Positions 1 to 12,085 of a stretch of DNA of 64,000 bases are shown piece by piece. Both the position numbers and the translations under genes were made by a program. Where the stretch lies: assembly GCA_030248225.1 (NCBI GenBank), contig JASANE010003656.1, positions 38,470 through 102,469 on the forward strand, read 5' to 3'. The notes beneath the pieces were generated by a model. It saw nothing but the letters and a program-made list of their open reading frames with translations, made no database searches and was not told the origin of the DNA. Every line of letters begins with the position of its first letter. The first letter of the stretch is position 1. Source of the DNA: Trileptium ribeirensis. Its lineage: Eukaryota > Nematoda > Enoplea > Enoplida > Thoracostomopsidae.

Positions 1-1570
1 CCGAATCGAATTGACGCGTCGACTAAGGCCTTCGGCAGGCACAGCGCCTTTCTGTACTCTATACAAATTGCAACTATTATTGTAACAAAGAAATGCAGCT
101 TCCACCATCCCAAGCCGATTTATTTTGAGTAAAGTGTTATTTGTGGATACCTTAAATTTATAAATTCATGTGTATCTTGGTTATTGGTTTCTATTTACAT
201 TGGTCATGTTTCAAAAAGTAAGCTGAGAGTTATGATAAACTCTAACGTCACGTTTTTAAAATATCTATACATGTATTAATCTGAATGCCCTAAGTATATA
301 TGATTTGTGGTTGGTTGAGTTTCAATCACATGATTGAAATAAAATACACGCCGAACGTTCTTAGCAAATGTGGACGTACTTCATAATGCACATCCATAAA
401 TACCAATAATTAATGATGGCTTCGTCAGCAAAGTATAGTACTTTTCGCCATTACTTAATAAATCCGGCAGACATAACGTGACTAAGTTTTCAGGCGGTCA
501 TTTGAAGAAGCTAAAATTTTACTTAAAGCGCACCTGGTTTGGCGGTCGCGTCTGAACAATTTTTAGTCGATAATACCATGACTAGGGATGCATCGAACCC
601 GCTATGTATTTGCTTCCTATCGGTTCGCAATGAATTTTTTGGAAGCTGAATAAATCAAATATAATTTAACGGTTACAGTTGCATTCTTTTAACATATTCT
701 TTTAACGTCACACGTTTCATTTCATCACACACAAACACCAAAAACAGCGACAACCTATGACTGTCGTTTTCAGCAGCGACATTGAAATCTTTTTACCTAC
801 TATAAATAAGTTAGTGTTTTGCGTTTACAAAGATATTGAAACGCCTAAAATTACTGTTACATTGATCAATTAGTTATAGTATTTAGTTTGATAAACAGGG
901 TTGAAGCTGAGGAAATCAGATCATGAAAATTAGTTATAATCTGAGTGTAATGCGGCTTTCACGTTATAATGTCCACCCTATTTGGAACTTTTATCATATG
1001 TAGTCACGACCTTACCGTATAGACAGTAAGGGTTATACCCATACCGTAAGTCGATTTCCGAGGGCGTATGACGTACTAGCTGCTACATTTTTGGTTCACG
1101 TTGTTGTACACCCTTAGCTACAAATTCCGCGCGAATTAACTAACGGACACCGTGTGTAGTTGATGCGATGTATTAGTCAGTTGTGCTGTGTAGTTTATTT
1201 GTATATCTCGATATTTGTATCTAGACCGTATGCATGTTGATGAGATTATCCCACACACCCGCAATATTACTACCAAGAACTTGATACCGAAGAAAAGTGA
1301 TGATACCCTTGAAAATTTTTTAAAGAAAACATTGGGGTGGGTTCTAAGACACTCTGTTGTCGACAGTGTGCCTGACGCTGTGTGTGGTACATAGCTTCCA
1401 AATGTCGGGGACATTATAACATGAAGGCCGCATAAACTTTGGCCGCAGTGAGAATACGTGCAGTGATTCTTTTTTTAATATTCCACTAACTAGTACCATA
1501 AAAGCCAGATGCTAAACTAGTGAAGCTCGCTTGCGAGCCAGAATTCGAGTCGTGAGAATAATCCCCCGAA
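1..1570. other. No gene recognised
   Basis: AT-rich sequence with only short chance reading frames. I see no convincing exon, RNA gene or repeat structure here. Confidence 0.5.
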
Positions 1571-1884
1571 GCAGAAGTGTGAAAGATATTTTTTCCACAC
1601 AATATTTTTGATACTCGCAATGAACTTGTCGGCCCAGAAAACCCTATATCCGACACTAAAACCAACAATAAACACACATTCAGGTGCTTTTCCCACGATT
1701 TCTCACCAAAAATTGCGAAAACGTCATTTTTTATGTCAAGTATGAACCAGAAGTGTAAAAAATATTTGCCCAACAATATTTTTAACACTTGCAATGAGTT
1801 TATCTGCCCAGAAAACCCCATATAAGACGCTAAAAGCAACAAAAAACACACATTTAGATGCATTTCCCACGCTTTTCACCAAAT
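1571..1884 (+). repeat. Two-copy tandem repeat, about 175-bp period
   Basis: Two adjacent diverged copies, about 1571-1710 and 1746-1884. Both run from CAGAAGTGTRAAARATATTT, through AATATTTTT, ACTYGCAATGA and CCCAGAAAACCC, to a TTTCCCACG..TTCACCAAA end. The minus-strand reading frame across the pair is a by-product of the duplication: it repeats the same peptide pattern twice and matches nothing I recognise. Confidence 0.7.
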
Positions 1885-2857
1885 ATGAAATTTGGCGCCA
1901 ACTATAAGCTTATAGTCTCCAGATTGGGAAGTAGTTGAAAAACTTTATATATATCATTGGAAAGCTCTGGTAAAGCTACATGGAATAGGCGTATTAGTTT
2001 GCGGATAACTCGTGTACTTATTGAGAAAAGTCGCATAAACTGGAGGGGCTGCCCGAAAAATGAGCCAAAATGACGTCATTTTGCCCCATAACTTTTTTTA
2101 CGGCAAAAAATCCAAATATCGGGCTCCGTCACTACACCTAAATCGACCATTGCGGTTCGAGTGAGCTATGCTGCATCAAAATCTGCCCAACCGTTATCGA
2201 GATCCAGGTGCGACACACAGACACACACAGACAGGACCTCCTCAACCCCCTGCAGAGCCAAAATTGAAAATTCTCGTTCCACTCACTCGAATTCAAATAT
2301 CAAAATTTCGTCAGTACAGCGAAGTCAGCCAAAGTGTGCTTCATCGTCCTCCGGAGGCTCAAATAGCCAACCCGCGGAGTTGTGTTTAGGTCAAAAGAAA
2401 ACAAGGTTTTTTAATTTATTAAAAAATAGTCCTAAATTAGTAAACCGCATCAGGCAACATCAGCTATTTGACTACTATATTTTTAGATAATAGAAACACT
2501 CTGTGCTATTGAAATATCGCGATCAGCACTCAACAATTGTATTGTTGTCTATCAAAAATGAATCGGAGTCGGAGCTGAGAACGAGCTGCCTTTTTACAGG
2601 TAGATCGGCAATAGCTGTTACCATCAACCAAATAGGGTACTCTTTTAACCTCGCTAATGCGGAAGCCCGCATTATATATGGACAGGGGGGCCACCGCACC
2701 CGAAAAAACCCGGACCGGGAGGGCCTTTGTGAAAAGAAGCTGCAGCATTAACCATTCCTCCCCGGATGTAGGAAAGTTAGTCCTTCTGGATCCAGAGGTT
2801 TAGGGCACAGCAAATCACGTAATGCACGACTCCCTTATACTGTGGAGTCCAGGAGTG
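1885..2857. other. Non-coding, repeat-like
   Basis: No gene seen. The stretch contains a small palindrome around AAAATGACGTCATTTTG at about 2068 and a CA-rich microsatellite at about 2212-2235. The overlapping plus-strand frames here look like translations of low-complexity sequence rather than genes. Confidence 0.45.
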
Positions 2858-3345
2858 TCATACACTTCTCAAGAAGCGATCATGAAGTATTGATAATACT
2901 AACGCACATTCATAATACCATTTATTGGAATTGTTTTAAGACATAATAACCGCATACAATTTTAGGGTTACATTGGCAATAGGTATTACTGAAGAACAAA
3001 TAGGGTTCTTATATATTTTTTCTTTTATTTTAGAAGTTCGTTAATGGAACAGGGACGGTCCGGACCAGTGAAAAGTTCTGCCGGTTCGGGTCGATCCAGT
3101 CCGATCAAACCTCTGTAAAATAAAGTTGCATTACTAACAATGATCCCCACTCATCGAGAGCTAGGAATTTACTCTCTTTGGACACAGTGGTCTCGTGGGC
3201 ATAATACAGGATGCGTTTGTATAGTAATGTCGAGAAGAGTCATACAATTCTCCGGAAGCCAAAACAAACTCCTGATAAAGCTAATGCACATTCATAACGT
3301 CATTTATTGGTATTGTTTTGAGACCTAATCGCTACCTACAATGTA
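2858..3345 (+). repeat. Diverged direct duplication
   Basis: The segment at about 2858-2962 resembles the one at about 3222-3345. Both have a GTCATACA.TTCTC block followed by GCACATTCATAA, a CATTTATTGG.ATTGTTTT block and AGAC.TAAT. The copies are about 360 bp apart in the same orientation. No coding function is apparent. Confidence 0.6.
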
Positions 3346-3431
3346 AGAAAATATAAAATATGAATTCGCAATATAAATAATCTCCAAATATCCACGATGC
3401 GATCTCCTGGAATACAAATGTCGTAACATAG

Positions 3432-4135
3432 TCGCCTAGTGCACAGTGTGATCGGTACTCAGATGTTGCAAAATTCTCTGAAATATGTGTCTTCATAAAC
3501 CTTTTAGATTTACACAACATTCACGTTATAGGTAAGTTGGCAGCACTGTTAAAGTTTTGTCGACGTACAGCCTGCGTAACACCGCCACCACTATGTTTTG
3601 AATAATTACATATGGTTTCCAGGACTCCGCCAACATTTTTGTATGGTGTCATGGACATAGTCAAGTCTTTTCAGTGACGACCAAAATCCTGGCAACGATT
3701 TTATTTGATGTTTTCGCGGTATACACATTCCATGTAGCTACATGTTTGCCCAGGCAAACCACACAGCACTGTTAATGATAGGTATATATGGGATACTACG
3801 ACATTGATAATGTAATTTCAAGTTTCGTTACATTAAATTTGTCCCTATTTTTAACTTATTCAGAAATATAGGGCGACGAAGACACTACGGTATGTCGCAT
3901 ATAGCATCTGTGACACCGTGCTGTATGTTGTATATTATTGTACTGCAGATTACAATATACTGTTCTTATAACAGCGTTACACTGTGACTATACAAGAGCA
4001 AAACTTCCACATTGTGGGCAATTCAAATCGTGAAGTTTGCAGTATGCAAGTGCGTAGTGCACAGTGTGCTTAACTCTCAAATGTCCTAAAATTCGTTGAA
4101 CTTTGTTTCACCATAAAACCTTTTAGATTTATTCT
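3432..4135 (+). repeat. Duplicated segment upstream of the GPCR gene
   Basis: About 85 bp at 3437-3512 recurs, diverged, at 4050-4133, ending roughly 60 bp before the GPCR start codon. Shared blocks are TAGTGCACAGTGTG, AAAATTC and CCTTTTAGATTTA in the same order. The downstream copy falls in the likely 5' flank or leader of the receptor gene. A regulatory role is possible but only inferred from position. Confidence 0.55.
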
Positions 4136-4193
4136 GGCTTGCTTATAATATTCATTTACTTCACACACCTATTTGCTGGTTTTTTAATAAGTA

Positions 4194-6101
4194 ATGGCTA
4201 AGATTTCTATTCATTGGTACAATAATATTTTGCACGCCAGTAATATTAGTGGTGTCAGTAGTAATCGCGGAATATTAGATGATGGAAAATGGGAACGCTA
4301 CTCTTCTATTCTGCAGCCGGGTTTAAATGGTGAATTAAACTATAGCGAACTCCAAGACTTCGTTCCGTATCGCATTAGAATCGGTGAATTTGATCGCGAT
4401 TTTCTTCGAATATCCGTTTTTCGATGGCTAACCATTGGGATGATAGTGGCCGGGTGCGGATCGAATTTTGCCGGTGGTACTTATCTTATTGCCGCTCGTA
4501 AAGGTATCCTGTTTTTGCCGTATCTATTTGCAATGGTAACTTGTAACGAAATATTTTTACTAAGTTTAGCGTTTAATCTTATGTTAAATCATATAGGTTA
4601 CTTTTCAGCGCCCGCTACTAATTCGTTGTCAATGATGAATTTGTGCAGTTGGCTAATTGTTGCGATGGCAATTACTCAACATGTTCCCACAATATGTCTT
4701 GCATTAGTTGCAATACAGCGATGCTGTGCGCTATTTCGATACAGCCTTCATCGCTATGAATGCGGTGACTGCGATGAACGGGTGAGACAAGTTCTAACTA
4801 CATTATGTGTTGCTTTTGTATGTTTTATCCTGAATATTTGGATTTTTAACAATACTGATACATCGTACGGTTTTTGTAAGCTGAAATCTTCACTTTCTTT
4901 CGACAATTCAACATCGTGCTACAATGGAACAACCAATATTATGATGCTTATTTCGGTGATAACATTTTACTTCATACCATTTGCCATTGCTAACGTAACA
5001 AACGCTATTGTTATTTATACCGTTCAACGCAATACACCGTCTAAAGTTCGTAAAAATGCTAAAGTTTCTACAATTATAAGGCAAATTGTTAAATCTGGAA
5101 AGTTACAACGCCTTTTGTCGCGTTCACGAAAATTGACCGCGCCATATACAGCAACACAGAGAACTTATAGATTTAATGCCGAGCCAACGACATCGTGTTC
5201 TCGTAAAAGTATTTATCCATCGGTAAACGAAAGAAAGTATGGATCTCTGGGCCGAACCATGCCAGTCGGCAATATCTACGGTGAAAACGTGGATTCGACA
5301 AGTTGCTATGACGGCGATAGTTTACTATCAAATTATCAAATTAATTCGAGAACGTTGACAGAACGTCATTTGTTTGATGTATCAGTAAACAATGACGGTA
5401 GTTGTCGGAATATTTCAGCGACAGATAACGGAAACAGTACAGCATACGGTGATGGAATAGTAAAACAACAACATCTACTTAATCAAGATCAAAACAAGTT
5501 AGCTGTGCCGAACATTGATGTAGTTAATTCGCAGTTAGTTAACCGCAAACGTTCAGCATCTTTGAGCAATATATGCCGTATTTCTACCCCGATTATTAGT
5601 TCCGCTACGAAATATCGTAGCAAATGTTACTGTAACAGGTGTGGAAACGCTGGACCCACAATAGACCTGAAACAAAGCAAAAATTATCAATTGCGTCCGC
5701 CGCAATATTGCTTCTTTGACTTCAGTGATGTTGGAAATAGTACCGTTGCTGAACCGACATCCTTTCGAGCAATATCCGAAAAGCTGTACCATCGAATACA
5801 TCGACGAAAGCGGCGTACCATATTTACTTTTGTAGCCATAGCAACCGTTGACATGTTGCTCAACTTTCCTACTCATCTAATAAATATCGTTAGTCGATGT
5901 ATGAAGCTTCCTGAAGCCTCTATTGATGTGAGGAAAAATAAAAATTCAACAATGGATTTGAATAATCAGTTTCGTTCCGAACAAGCAAACTATTCAGCGT
6001 TAATTTTCAATACATTTGAGCTCATCTTATGGCACCTTCAATTTATTGTTAGTCCATTTTTAGTTACACTCGAAATGTTCCGCAAACGACGTGGACTGTA
6101 G
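4194..6101 (+). CDS. Rhodopsin-like G-protein-coupled receptor, atypical, intronless
   Basis: A 635-residue seven-transmembrane receptor in one uninterrupted frame. The start is the first ATG after an in-frame TAA six bases upstream. Likely helices: TM1 about 75-98 (N91 in a GxxSN context), TM2 107-130, TM3 147-180, TM4 198-219, TM5 247-275, TM6 541-567 and TM7 602-628. C151 at the top of TM3 and C228 or C242 in the second extracellular loop can form the usual disulfide. Possible N-glycosylation sites are N17, N219, N238 and N244. The DRY motif is Q175-R176-C177, and the TM7 NPxxY motif is reduced to S620-P621-F-L-V. The third intracellular loop is about 265 residues, polar and Ser/Asn-rich, while the C-tail after TM7 is only a few residues. 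The overall pattern fits a peptide-type family A receptor, perhaps FMRFamide-receptor-like. The ligand is unknown. Confidence 0.85.
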   Translation: MAKISIHWYNNILHASNISGVSSNRGILDDGKWERYSSILQPGLNGELNYSELQDFVPYRIRIGEFDRDFLRISVFRWLTIGMIVAGCGSNFAGGTYLIAARKGILFLPYLFAMVTCNEIFLLSLAFNLMLNHIGYFSAPATNSLSMMNLCSWLIVAMAITQHVPTICLALVAIQRCCALFRYSLHRYECGDCDERVRQVLTTLCVAFVCFILNIWIFNNTDTSYGFCKLKSSLSFDNSTSCYNGTTNIMMLISVITFYFIPFAIANVTNAIVIYTVQRNTPSKVRKNAKVSTIIRQIVKSGKLQRLLSRSRKLTAPYTATQRTYRFNAEPTTSCSRKSIYPSVNERKYGSLGRTMPVGNIYGENVDSTSCYDGDSLLSNYQINSRTLTERHLFDVSVNNDGSCRNISATDNGNSTAYGDGIVKQQHLLNQDQNKLAVPNIDVVNSQLVNRKRSASLSNICRISTPIISSATKYRSKCYCNRCGNAGPTIDLKQSKNYQLRPPQYCFFDFSDVGNSTVAEPTSFRAISEKLYHRIHRRKRRTIFTFVAIATVDMLLNFPTHLINIVSRCMKLPEASIDVRKNKNSTMDLNNQFRSEQANYSALIFNTFELILWHLQFIVSPFLVTLEMFRKRRGL

Positions 6102-6153
6102 TTTAAATTAGCATCTATTTGTTGCAAATAGTTAATAAGTTGGCAAGGCATGT

Positions 6154-6159
6154 AATAAA
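6154..6159 (+). terminator. Poly(A) signal of the GPCR gene
   Basis: AATAAA lies 53 bases after the GPCR stop codon in AT-rich sequence, a normal position for a short 3' untranslated region. Confidence 0.6.
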
Positions 6160-9100
6160 GCAACGCCTGAATATGTGAGAAATTTCTGTTATTATATATA
6201 ATAGATACCATGTGAATTGCGAAATTTTGATTTTAGTGCAAAATCTTGGTGTATCACAAGTTTGGATGCTACATGAATAAACGTAATTCGAGGTTGTACT
6301 TAATTATCTGTAACTAAACAAGTTGTTAGTGCAATTCCATTTTTTAACAGTAGATTTATCGTTACGCCATACTGCTATACTACTAAGTTAAAATTTAAGA
6401 TAGTTTCACACAATAAAATGTTGAGAACATGCATAACTGTGACCCGTAAAGGTAGGTTTCTTGGTTCAATCAACAAGAAAACACCTGGGCACTCCTGTCG
6501 TGGTCATCTTTTTGCGTGGATTGCCGTTCGATATGGTTACTGGCTATGAGTTGTCGATGTAACTCATGCGTAATAGCCCAAATTTTTACAGGCACTCAAA
6601 TACTTTCAGAAAATCATGGCTCTAAAAATGCCATTGGACTAGCTGAGCATAATCCGGTACACTATATATTGTGTTGTAATCATTATAAGAAAACAATTGT
6701 TTATGGAGTTGTATTTAATAAAACAATTGTTGATATAATCCTGTTATTGTTTCATTATGCTCCATCGATATGGCGGGCCAAGAACTTCTGTTGACTCCGA
6801 AACAATGTATTAAATGAAATTTATGTCGCAGGGTTTCAGTTGTCCTGGGCGTCGTGCCAACATAGGTCGGCCATGTAGATATGAATACTATGTGCTAGCC
6901 AAAGTGGACTTATTTACATATATTTCGTATAGTTAACTGAACTGTGCTCGGACGGAACTCTGGCCGTCGGTTAGAATATTTAACTAAGGATTCAGACCTT
7001 AACTTGGCGTAGGCTTAGTGTCCCGACCAGACCGATCCCAGTGCTCATCAAAATCTTATTATCATGTAATCACTGGATGGGTTGTATATACCGATTTATA
7101 TATTAGCATTTTTTCGGCAAAAAGATGGAATGAATGTTCCACAAATGGAGCAGAACATATTGAATACAATACCCAGTTTTTCAGAACCAAGATAAGGGGT
7201 CGTCCCCACCCTGGAATATTCATTTTGACACCCCAACAAGGCATGATAATAATTTCGTCGACCAAAATAAAGGGACGACTTTTGCTATAAAATTCTAAAG
7301 CTCAATCTATACCAGGGTTAAGCCGGTGGTACAAACTATATAAGGTATTTTCAATTCTTCAGGGCGATACCAAGAACCCTCAAACACTCCGATTTTTTGA
7401 GCTACGTATTATTAGCGGGTCCTTAATCATTTTTTGCACTCATCCACGAAATCACCCGACCCCGCGGTTGTGCAAGGAATTCGGCTAACCCTGCTGTCAC
7501 ACAAAAACTCCTATTTTGGGCATACATAACGGCCTGTATATTGTCAACCACAGAAGGGATTTTAAAATTGATATTTTGATATCCAATCGACAAGCAAGAG
7601 CGAAACCCTGGTCTCGCTCCCGCCGCCTGCGTCTTTCCTAACGCTTAAAACCCAACTAAACAAAATTTTTGCGAAACTTTTCTCTCTGGCGTAACCCTGA
7701 TATATTTAGCTATTCGGAAGTATCGCGCCGATCAGGGAGAGTTTTGATCTGTTTTTGTACTTACCGTCCACTGATAAATGTATTATCCTATGGTTCCTCT
7801 TGCCAGTCGCTGTGACCGACACATATATTTTTATTGATGTCGGTCGCCATTATCTTGTCGTGCTAACTTGCCATGTATATATAGTTGTGTTTTTTGGAGA
7901 TTTCAGAATTTTACTTCGTATATATTCGTAGTTTTGTGTGCTTTCATATCTTAATTGTATTTAAAATGTTCTTCTACGGACAGGTCAAATCAAAAGAAAG
8001 GTGTACTAAGCCAAAAGGGGGTTAGACGGAGTGTATAAAAGATGGTTCAGCAATGCATTGGGACCAGTAAGTTAAAACTTTTGAGCTCAGCCGTTGTCGC
8101 TATGTTATCCATTTTTGGCTTTAAATTTTGTACACTTTGAGTTTTTCGTTTTTTCTTTATTTTCCAACATTGATTGAGGCTTCACTTTTCATGATACATG
8201 GGGAGGACGGATCCATATCGCTCCTCGAAGCTTGAAATTCGGGTAAGACGAGTGGACTGTGAGTTATAAACTATGTTCTTATTTTCTTGGGTTCCAATTC
8301 CAACTTGTTCACCACCCTTTCGACGATCCAGTGAATGTTGAGCTCGTCGGCACGGTTGGGTATTGCTATTTGTTCGCAATTTTGGATGTATATAGTCCTG
8401 TGGGTATTTTCTTCACAATATATACAAAGTTTTCATGCTAGGATTATCACAATCGCAAGTCGAGTTAAAGTGAGAGTTGGGGGTTTTGTCAGGCAGTAAT
8501 TGCGGGAGATGGCTAAACCACAAAACCTAACACAAATTTTCAGAAAGTGCATGGTTGCGCGGCCGATTTGATCCCTGTTTACTTTCGTCACTGATGCTCG
8601 GCTGGTCTTTTCTGTCCATCCCTATAGCTGAACATCTCGAAGTTAAAAAGATCAGGGACAGAGGGCATATAAATTGTTTCAATATTACAGACATAGGTGA
8701 AAATACATATGCGCAAAATTGGGCAGCGTGGAATCAAATCAAAAAGTTAGCTCAAAGAAATAGAATGGTTTTATTTTATCTCAATGCCTAAACCCATCCG
8801 GCGGCCGGACGTGGGAAGTGAGTTCTCACGCGGAAAATCGTTTTGGTAACAAGGGGAAAGCCCCCGTGTTTAACGAAAACGGGTGTCGCTTTCCGGTAAA
8901 AATGAATGTTTGGGTGCCCTTGCTAAGTAAAAGTCACTCCGATCGTCGGTTTGGTTACGCACATATCAGGGCTAGGGAAATATAATTAATAAGTTTAACT
9001 AGCCAATCTAGGGTATAAATTAAATTTAACGTAGATAAGATCGCATATGAAGCGAAGTAAAAATATTGTAAAATTGACAATAGAGCCGAGTTTTATTAAG

Positions 9101-11963
9101 GTCCATATCGTAGGGAAAGGTTGCAAATGTTGAGCGAAATAAAATTTCTCAGATAACGCTCGAGTTCTTTATTTACCTCGCTAAAATATTACGCGTTGTT
9201 TAAAACATAATTTTAGTCATCTAATTCGGCATAAGGTAAGGGGTACGTTTCTTCATCGGGGTCTTGCACGAGTCTCGGCTCCCGAAAGTCCTGCGAATAA
9301 TTCAGGAATCTCAAAATAATGCTCCAATATTATGGGGACGTCTGTTGCGAGCGTGCAGAACGCGTAAGGTTGTAGGCACCATATTTGTCAGAAAACTCTT
9401 CGATACATTGTGAGGATCTTTCTAGAACGCCTTGCTTATTACTTTCCCTTACTGGTTTTCCCCGACATTTTGCTTTGTTCGTTTCAATTGTGAATAATGT
9501 AGACCATCGTGAATGCATAGTTTTAGTTTTATCTATTCCAGGCAAGCATGAGAGAGGCTCAGACGCCTGACCAGTCGAATTTCTACCCGGCATCCAGAGG
9601 GTCCAACTCTCAAAAATATGTGACCCTGCTTGTTAAGCAGAATCAGTACCACCTCGAAACTTTTCTACGATATTGATTCTACGATATATAAGCTAAATGC
9701 GCTAATGGATCAGATAGACTGGCGAAGCAGTTCTAATACTAGATACTTGAGGAGCTATCTGTTGGTGGCCCCGTACTAGTGAATAAGTATACTGTCTTGT
9801 GTCCTAATGGTGTTTCCATGTTAACCATATAATGATAACATATCATTTCGGTCTCAGATTACGGCAAATAATAAAATATCTCCTGTGTTTCATTTTTAAT
9901 TCAAGCGATGCCCAGCAAAGGTCAAGCTTAACACGAGGCAAAACAAAGGCGCCTGTTTTGAAGAACGTTGGGCTAGTTCAGTGAGCCGGCATAGTATATC
10001 AATACGGAGGATCCAAAGTGTCCAGTCATTAAGGATTTTAGCAAAAAATCCCACCAAAATCTCGACAAGATAGCGGGCCTGGAAGCAGTTCTAAGGCAAC
10101 CCATAAAGCTACAGAATTTTTTATAATAACTTTTAACAATATCAAAGCATAATTGATATAGTCAGAATTTTTGACCCCGAAATCAAAAGGAAACCGAACG
10201 ATCGGTAGAATCCGTGGTAGTGTCCAAAAGGTTGTTCCCGACAGCATAAATTGTTAGAGATCATAGAATTCTTTTTGGATATGTGTCAGGTCCGGGGACA
10301 GCATTCTGGAATTGGTCCACGAGGCAGATGAGGGGTCACAGGACTGACGTTTTCAAAAAAACTAACCTGGTAAGAAAATAAAAGGAGCGCCCTACACCTT
10401 GACTAAGGTGTATGGGCTGCTCAGGGTATAGTTGAATGATCTTTATCAATCATCCAATATTTCAGATCATCGTCGAGCGTGCTTAAGGAGCCCTTCCGCC
10501 TCCAACTTCTCGATTCCCTGATCGTAGATATGTAGCCAAGCGGATAACGTAACCTTTCTCAGTAAATTATCCTCCCCACTGACGTCGCATCAAACGGGGA
10601 ACATAGTTGCAGTTAGCGAAAAGCATAAAGTATCAAGACCAATAGTGCTGAACCCACCCAACTGTGCATATGAAACAACAGCCACCGAGAAATATTAATA
10701 ATTTGGGTGTTCCTGCACTGCACCAGTAGTGATTTGGGCCTCGAGTATCTTAAATAACTTCTACACAAGCTCTCAAACCCCCAAGATGACCACATGGCGC
10801 ACACGGTAATCACAAAATCTCAACCTTCCCAGTGTCCAACGGACATATACGGGAGTGAGGGGGGTTGTACAAAGTTCTAGGAATGAGGGAAAGGCGGGTC
10901 AGCCCTACTACCTGTGAGCAGGGTTAAGGGTTGACCCTCCCTCGCGGAATTATCATACCACTGACACGTGGGCCAAAATAGAAGCTTGACCGCCAGTAAA
11001 CCCTTGTAAACCCGCCAGCGGCCTGCTAAGCTAAACGGTTGCCCTATTTCGGCATTAAGCTCATCGGGGCGTCGGGAAGCCGGAGTCGTCTGGGCACCAC
11101 AGCAAAAATCATTGTGCAGCTGGGACCCCTTAGGGCCAGAACTAATACTTTAACAATAATCCTTCTAGAGATGGATGGATTTAGACAATTTTTGGCTCGA
11201 TAGCAAAAGTGATCATGGTGTGTTCATTTATTAAACACTAAAATCTCAGACGCCATCTTCCTAGTAAATGGTCAAAAACATATTTTTAAAGGTTCATTCC
11301 CAAATCTGGCGATACGGGTATAACGATTTCGCAGCCCATATCTCGTGACAGAGACAGCTACGTCGAAATATCTAGGACACTAGCAGAAATCAGCTTACCG
11401 AGGTCTACAATTCTGATGAACTGTGCAATTTTTGTAGGACCACATTATCGATCGCTTTAGGCCTAAATACTGTTCATCGACGCTTTGTGCGAAATATCAA
11501 TTTTTCAGATTTTGGCATGTTACCATGTGGCGGTAGCTTCAAATGAGTGTACTTAAAGTCATAAATCATGCTCAATACGACTGTTTTCTAATATAGAGTC
11601 CAACTTGAATATCATTATAACTTTTCGGGGGTTTCAAAAATTTATGGTCGACGAACATGATTGAACACATACTGTCTTCATTTGTTTGGTTACGTATTTA
11701 ATGCAGGCATCAAGGAGGTCTATATAGGTTATTCGGTAAACTAAATGCGAAGGTTAGGTTATATTGAGTCCAACAAGGACATTTCACACACACTAAATCG
11801 AATGTATAACAGTTTTGGTGTTACAATACCAATATATAAGACTGAAATTCCCAGAATCTCTGCATAAGCTGCTAACAGGCGTGTAATTTGGCACTAAGTA
11901 TTTTCCACACATTTAGGAATTGTTTTCCCAAATATATGCGGAATTTTCCCAGATCTGTTGGAA
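6160..11963. other. Long stretch with no recognisable gene
   Basis: Reading frames here are short and lack splice context. A moderately GC-rich patch lies at about 10840-11130 within otherwise AT-rich DNA; no frame in it resembles a known protein. A weak Cys/His-rich minus-strand frame at 8271-8433 is discussed under rejected items. Confidence 0.45.
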
Positions 11964-12085
11964 CCAACTATTTAGTACCAGAAAATGTATCATATAGGAC
12001 TAAAGTATAAAATTTTTGGCACCCAGGTCCTACCTGGCATAATAGTGCCAAAAATTTAATGCCGATTTCCAGTACCAAATAGCTG
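11964..12085. repeat. Imperfect hairpin / small foldback
   Basis: An inverted repeat with arms of about 45 bases. The outer arms are CCAACTATTTAGTACCAG and the complement of CCAGTACCAAATAGCTGG. The inner arms are AATTTTTGGCAC against GTGCCAAAAATT, around a GGTCCTACC centre. It is probably a MITE-like remnant; no target duplication was resolved. Confidence 0.7.

Noticed and set aside
1486..1863. 125-codon minus-strand frame
   Set aside because: It translates a two-copy tandem repeat; the peptide simply repeats itself and resembles no family.
7700..7810. Minus-strand stretch ending at GGTAAGT near 7763, with a Kozak-like ATGGCGACC upstream
   Set aside because: The ATG frame stops before the donor and the frame that reaches the donor lacks a supported acceptor.
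8271..8433. Minus-strand frame with CIYC...H spacing and a C..I....R...L run, faintly like a BEL/Pao Gag zinc knuckle
   Set aside because: The Cys-His spacing is wrong after the histidine, the second knuckle is missing, and no protease or integrase sequence follows.
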